Made by a program: the position numbers and the translations under genes. The notes under the pieces are model-generated. The model ran no database searches, had not been told where the DNA came from, and worked only from the letters and a program-made list of their open reading frames with translations. From Oscillospiraceae bacterium (GTDB taxonomy: Bacteria; Bacillota; Clostridia; Oscillospirales; Oscillospiraceae), in the NCBI GenBank assembly GCA_017440925.1, contig JAFSAP010000022.1, positions 1-35,141 on the forward strand: 35,141 bases of DNA, in the 5' to 3' direction. Positions 31,952 to 35,141 of the stretch are shown here, one piece after another. Position 1 is the first letter of the stretch, and every line of letters begins with the position of its first letter.

Positions 31952-33397
31952 TTACCAGGACAGCATCTTCTCGAAGAGCTCCATGTACTTGCCAGCGGGA
32001 ACATTCCAGCTGAAGTCCATGTCCATGCCGCGCTTCTGCAGAGCACGGAAGCCTTCACGATCGTTGTTGTACAGGTTCAGGGCACGCTTCAGAGCAGCCA
32101 TAAAGTCATCGGCATTGTAGCTCTGGAAGGTGAAGCCCAGGCCGCCCTCGCCCTTTTCATCAGCGGGAGGAACAGTGTCCTTCAGACCGCCGGTGGCGTG
32201 GACAACGGGAACGGTGCCGTAACGCATAGCGTTCATCTGAGACAGGCCGCAGGGCTCGGACTTGGAGGGCATCAGATAGATATCTGCGCCTGCGTAGATC
32301 CGGGAGGCCAGCTTCAGATTGAAGGTGATCTTGGCGGCAACCTGCTCGGGGAACTGGTTTGCCAGATCCTTGAAGAAGGTCTCGTACTGGGGCTCGCCGG
32401 TACCCAGGATCAGCAGCTGGGCATCCTCTTCCCACATCAGACGGCGGGCAATGTAGCACAGCAGATCCAGGCCCTTATGGCCGGCCAGACGGGTGACCAT
32501 GACCATCAGAGGCACATCAGGCTTCACGGGCAGGCCGACTTCTTCCTGCAGGGCAGCCTTGACGGCAGCCTTGCCCTCGACGAAAGTCTCTGCATTGTAG
32601 TGGGCAGGCAGAGCAGGATCGGTCTCGGGGTTGAAGGTATTGGTGTCGATGCCGTTGGTGATGCCGGTGAGCTTCCAGGAATTGTTGGCCAGGATGCCAT
32701 CCAGACCGTGGGCATAGTAGGGATACATCAGTTCCCGGGCATAGGTCTCGGAAACGGTGGTGACCAGATCAGCGGTCTCGATGGCGCCCTTCATGACATT
32801 GACGGAGTTGTTCATGTCCAGAGTGCTGCGGTACTCCCAGGGCAGAGCCAGCACATCATCGAAGAAGCCGGCATTTGCCCAGCCCTGATACTCGATGTTG
32901 TGGATGGTGTACATGCAGCGGGTCTTGGGGAAGGAACCCTGGTACAGGGCCTTCAGATAGACAGGAATGGGGGCGCACTGCCAGTCGTTGCACTGGATCA
33001 CATCGGGGATGAAATCCACAGCGATCATGGCATCCAGGCAGGCACGGGAGAAGAAGGCGAAGCGCTCGCCGTCGTCCATGTCGCCATAGATAGCGCCGGT
33101 ACGGCCACCGAAATAGTACTCGTTATCCAGGAAGTAGACCTGCACACCATCGGTGCGGTTTGTCAGCTTCATGACAGCGCAGTACTGCTGGCGCCAGCCC
33201 AGGGAAACCCGGAACTCGGCAACCTTGGCGGTGATATAAGCTTCATTGCTCTTGATCTTGCTGTAGTAGGGCAGGAACAGAGCAACTTCATTGCCCTCGA
33301 TCCGCTGCAGCGCAGCAGGCAGGGCTTCCATTACGTCGCCCAGACCGCCGGACTTGGCGTAGGGGGCGCCTTCAGAAGCACAGATGGCAATTCTCAT
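31952..33397 (-). CDS. glgA: glycogen synthase
   Basis: A 481-residue GT5 enzyme that transfers glucose from ADP-glucose to a growing alpha-1,4-glucan. It shows the N-terminal KSGGLGDV motif (residues 15-22) that binds the ADP-glucose phosphates, the IQCNDWQCAPIPVYLK segment, the HNIEYQGWANAGFFDD stretch, and the C-terminal MPSKSEPCGLSQMNAMRYGTVPVVHATGGLKDTV motif with the conserved E-x7-E-like region. Length is typical of bacterial GlgA. The ATG at 33397 overlaps the glgD stop (ATGA), implying translational coupling. It is the last gene of glgC-glgD-glgA. Confidence 0.97.
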   Translation of the reverse strand: MRIAICASEGAPYAKSGGLGDVMEALPAALQRIEGNEVALFLPYYSKIKSNEAYITAKVAEFRVSLGWRQQYCAVMKLTNRTDGVQVYFLDNEYYFGGRTGAIYGDMDDGERFAFFSRACLDAMIAVDFIPDVIQCNDWQCAPIPVYLKALYQGSFPKTRCMYTIHNIEYQGWANAGFFDDVLALPWEYRSTLDMNNSVNVMKGAIETADLVTTVSETYARELMYPYYAHGLDGILANNSWKLTGITNGIDTNTFNPETDPALPAHYNAETFVEGKAAVKAALQEEVGLPVKPDVPLMVMVTRLAGHKGLDLLCYIARRLMWEEDAQLLILGTGEPQYETFFKDLANQFPEQVAAKITFNLKLASRIYAGADIYLMPSKSEPCGLSQMNAMRYGTVPVVHATGGLKDTVPPADEKGEGGLGFTFQSYNADDFMAALKRALNLYNNDREGFRALQKRGMDMDFSWNVPAGKYMELFEKMLSW

Positions 33398-34515
33398 ACG
33401 GTTTCACCCCGCTTGACAATGATGGGGTTCTTCTTGGTGCCGATGAGCTTTGCGCCGGGGGTAACGGTAACGTTCTTGTCCAGGATGGCATACTTCAGCT
33501 CTGCACCCTCACCGATGACAGCATCATTCATGATAATGCAGTTTTCGATCTCTGCATCCTTCTCCACGGTGACCTGGCGGAACAGAACAGAGTTCTCCAC
33601 TTCGCCGTCCAGCATGCAGCCGTCAGCGATCAGGCTGTTCTCGATGTCGCAGTCCTCACCGTAGTAGGTGGGAACGCGGTCACGAACCTTGGTGTAGATG
33701 GGATGGCAGCCATGGAAAATATCATGGCGGATATCCTTGTCGATCAGGGACAGGGAGTTGCTGAAGTACTCTTCCACAGACTCATTGAACAGGGCATGGC
33801 CTGCAAACTGATAGGCATTGATCTGGATCCGGCCGCGGGACCAGCCGCCCATGACCAGGTCGCGGTCCATGTGGTACTTGTCCCGGGCAACCATTTCCTT
33901 GACCCACTTGATCAGCTTCTTCTTGTTCAGAACGAAGATGTCCATGGAGGCAACGTAGTCTTCGTCAGCAGCGAAGTCAACAACCATGTCGGTAACTTCG
34001 CCGTTCTCGTCCAGCTTCAGAGCCAGGTCCAGCTTCTTCTCGCCGTTGGCGATGCCGGCCTTGGTGACGACAGTGACCTGTCTGCCGCTTTCCACATGGG
34101 AGCGGATGACATCGGCCAGGTCAACGTTTGCCAGAACAGCGGAATCGGACATGACAACCAGGTCGTCATCGTCCACTTCATCGGAGAACTCCAGGAAGTC
34201 CATGGCATTGTAGACGGACTCCAGCTTGCCGCGGTACTTGACATCAACGTTGCTTGCATAGGGAGTCAGGAATTCCAGGCCGCCCTCTTCCAGCTCCAGG
34301 CCCCACTCTTCGCCGTCGCCCACGTGGTGCATCAGGGACTGGTAGCTGTGACGGGAGATGATGCCGATGTGGCGGATGCCGGCGCAGGCCATGTTGCTGA
34401 GGGCCCAGTCGACCTGGCGGTAACGGCCGCCGAAGGGAATGCTGCCGGAGGTGCGCTTGTTGGTCAGCTCACCCAGGCTTGCATCATTGGTGAAAATAAT
34501 ACCCAGTACGTTCAT
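33394..34515 (-). CDS. glgD: GlgD, ADP-glucose pyrophosphorylase regulatory-type subunit
   Basis: A 373-residue paralogue of GlgC that assembles with it in Firmicutes and modulates activity. The N-terminal MNVLGIIFTNDASLGELTNKR and SIPFGGRYRQVDWALSNM segments align to the pyrophosphorylase fold but lack the GGxGTRLxPLT nucleotide loop. The usual catalytic GDH region reads MSDSAVL. The C-terminal third is a left-handed beta-helix (DCDIENSLIADGCMLDG...VENSVLF...). These losses argue that it is poorly active or non-catalytic alone. The ATG at 34515 has AGGAGGA upstream. It lies between glgC and glgA and overlaps the latter by four bases. Confidence 0.95.
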   Translation of the reverse strand: MNVLGIIFTNDASLGELTNKRTSGSIPFGGRYRQVDWALSNMACAGIRHIGIISRHSYQSLMHHVGDGEEWGLELEEGGLEFLTPYASNVDVKYRGKLESVYNAMDFLEFSDEVDDDDLVVMSDSAVLANVDLADVIRSHVESGRQVTVVTKAGIANGEKKLDLALKLDENGEVTDMVVDFAADEDYVASMDIFVLNKKKLIKWVKEMVARDKYHMDRDLVMGGWSRGRIQINAYQFAGHALFNESVEEYFSNSLSLIDKDIRHDIFHGCHPIYTKVRDRVPTYYGEDCDIENSLIADGCMLDGEVENSVLFRQVTVEKDAEIENCIIMNDAVIGEGAELKYAILDKNVTVTPGAKLIGTKKNPIIVKRGETV

Positions 34516-34530
34516 TGCGGAATCCTCCTC

Positions 34531-35141
34531 TTACAGCATGTCACCGGGCAGGAGCACGGTGTTGGCTTCTACAACAGCGCCCTTGGAAGTAACGCTGATC
34601 TTCTTCTGTTCGCCCTCTGCAAATGCGCCGCCCACGACAGCATTCTTGCAGACCTTGGAATCCTCACCCAGGATGGCGTGACGGACGATGGCACCGGCTT
34701 CGACAACGACACCGGGCATAACAACGGAGTCTTCAATGACAGCGCCTTCGCCGATGGTGCAGCCGACGGAAATGACGGAATGAACGACCTTACCGTAGAC
34801 TTCGCAGCCTTCTGCCACGAATGCGTTACGGATCTTGGCGTTCTCATCGATGTAGGAGGAGGGCAGTGCGGAGTTACGGGCGTAGATGGTTTCCCGCTTG
34901 CCGCCGCGCAGGTCGAAGTCGGGGTTCTTGCCCAGGGTCTCCATGTTGGCTTCCCACAGGGAGTCGATGGTACCGACGTCCTTCCAGTAGCCGTCGAAGT
35001 TGTAAGCCATCATCTTGTGGCCGGCGTTCAGCAGGTTGGGGATGATGTTCTTGCCGAAGTCGTTGGAGGACTTGGGATCTTCTTCGTCAGCAACCAGAGC
35101 GTCGTGCAGAACCTTCCAGTTGAACACATAGATACCCATAG
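34531..35141 (-). CDS. glgC: glucose-1-phosphate adenylyltransferase, C-terminal part (cut by window edge)
   Basis: The last 202 codons or so of GlgC, the enzyme making ADP-glucose from glucose-1-phosphate and ATP, the committed step of glycogen synthesis. Visible are MGIYVFNWKVL, SSNDFGKNIIP, the DGYWKDVGTIDSLWEANM segment that contacts the sugar phosphate, and a C-terminal left-handed beta-helix with repeated hexads (AKIRNAFVAEGCEVYG, VVHSVISVGCTIGEGAVIEDSVVMPG). The N-terminal half with the nucleotide loop and the start codon lie outside the window. The stop is 15 bases before glgD, in the same operon. Confidence 0.96.
   Translation of the reverse strand, partial: MGIYVFNWKVLHDALVADEEDPKSSNDFGKNIIPNLLNAGHKMMAYNFDGYWKDVGTIDSLWEANMETLGKNPDFDLRGGKRETIYARNSALPSSYIDENAKIRNAFVAEGCEVYGKVVHSVISVGCTIGEGAVIEDSVVMPGVVVEAGAIVRHAILGEDSKVCKNAVVGGAFAEGEQKKISVTSKGAVVEANTVLLPGDML

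Overview
The window looks like a chromosomal segment of an anaerobic, spore-forming Clostridia bacterium, most likely in the Oscillospiraceae/Ruminococcaceae group. This rests on the complete Rnf operon in clostridial order (C-D-G-E-A-B), a SpoIIP sporulation autolysin, HrcA/CIRCE heat-shock control, a glgC-glgD-glgA glycogen operon, strong AGGAGG ribosome binding sites, moderately high GC content, and several families of short palindromic non-coding repeats. The genus is inference. Almost everything is ordinary core metabolism. The unusual material is in the intergenic regions and in a few small or degenerate genes.

Layout. Positions 1-21 are the 5' tip of a 16S rRNA gene on the minus strand, fed by three tandem near-consensus promoters (244-475). 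A CBS-domain protein follows (minus), then two exported proteins on the plus strand: a lipoprotein with an eroded metallophosphatase core and a beta-helix-like secreted protein. Positions 4175-10443 hold a full aspartate-to-threonine pathway as two divergent units: hom-lysC-asd (minus) and thrC-thrB (plus), with back-to-back overlapping promoters at 7804-7851. Next come a CDF cation transporter (minus), a DegV-type lipid-binding protein behind a structured leader, and a GH13 alpha-glucan hydrolase (both plus). A 398-bp multi-hairpin repeat (14816-15213) precedes the rnfCDGEAB operon (15274-20287, minus; Na+/H+-pumping ferredoxin:NAD+ oxidoreductase). Then spoIIP and tadA (minus) lie divergent from a compact, overlapping trio of very small genes (Zn-ribbon, helical protein, sigma region 4 protein). 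Next are a heptaprenyl-diphosphate-synthase-I/Gx-transporter-type membrane protein, mini-RNase III and RqcH (plus). The heat-shock operon hrcA-grpE-dnaK-(PNPOx-like flavoprotein)-dnaJ runs on the minus strand from a promoter with two overlapping CIRCE operators. It is divergent from a dCMP deaminase gene. The window ends in glgC(partial)-glgD-glgA (minus).

How the genes work together. Asd, aspartokinase and homoserine dehydrogenase make homoserine, and ThrB/ThrC convert it to threonine. The Rnf complex turns reduced ferredoxin into NADH plus an ion gradient. GlgC/D/A store glucose and the GH13 enzyme may mobilise alpha-glucans. HrcA represses the chaperone operon through CIRCE. I see no CRISPR array, prophage, integrase, transposase or tRNA gene. 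The nearest thing to an undescribed system is the trio of tiny overlapping genes at 22137-22721; the double CIRCE and the repeat-element insertions are also worth checking.
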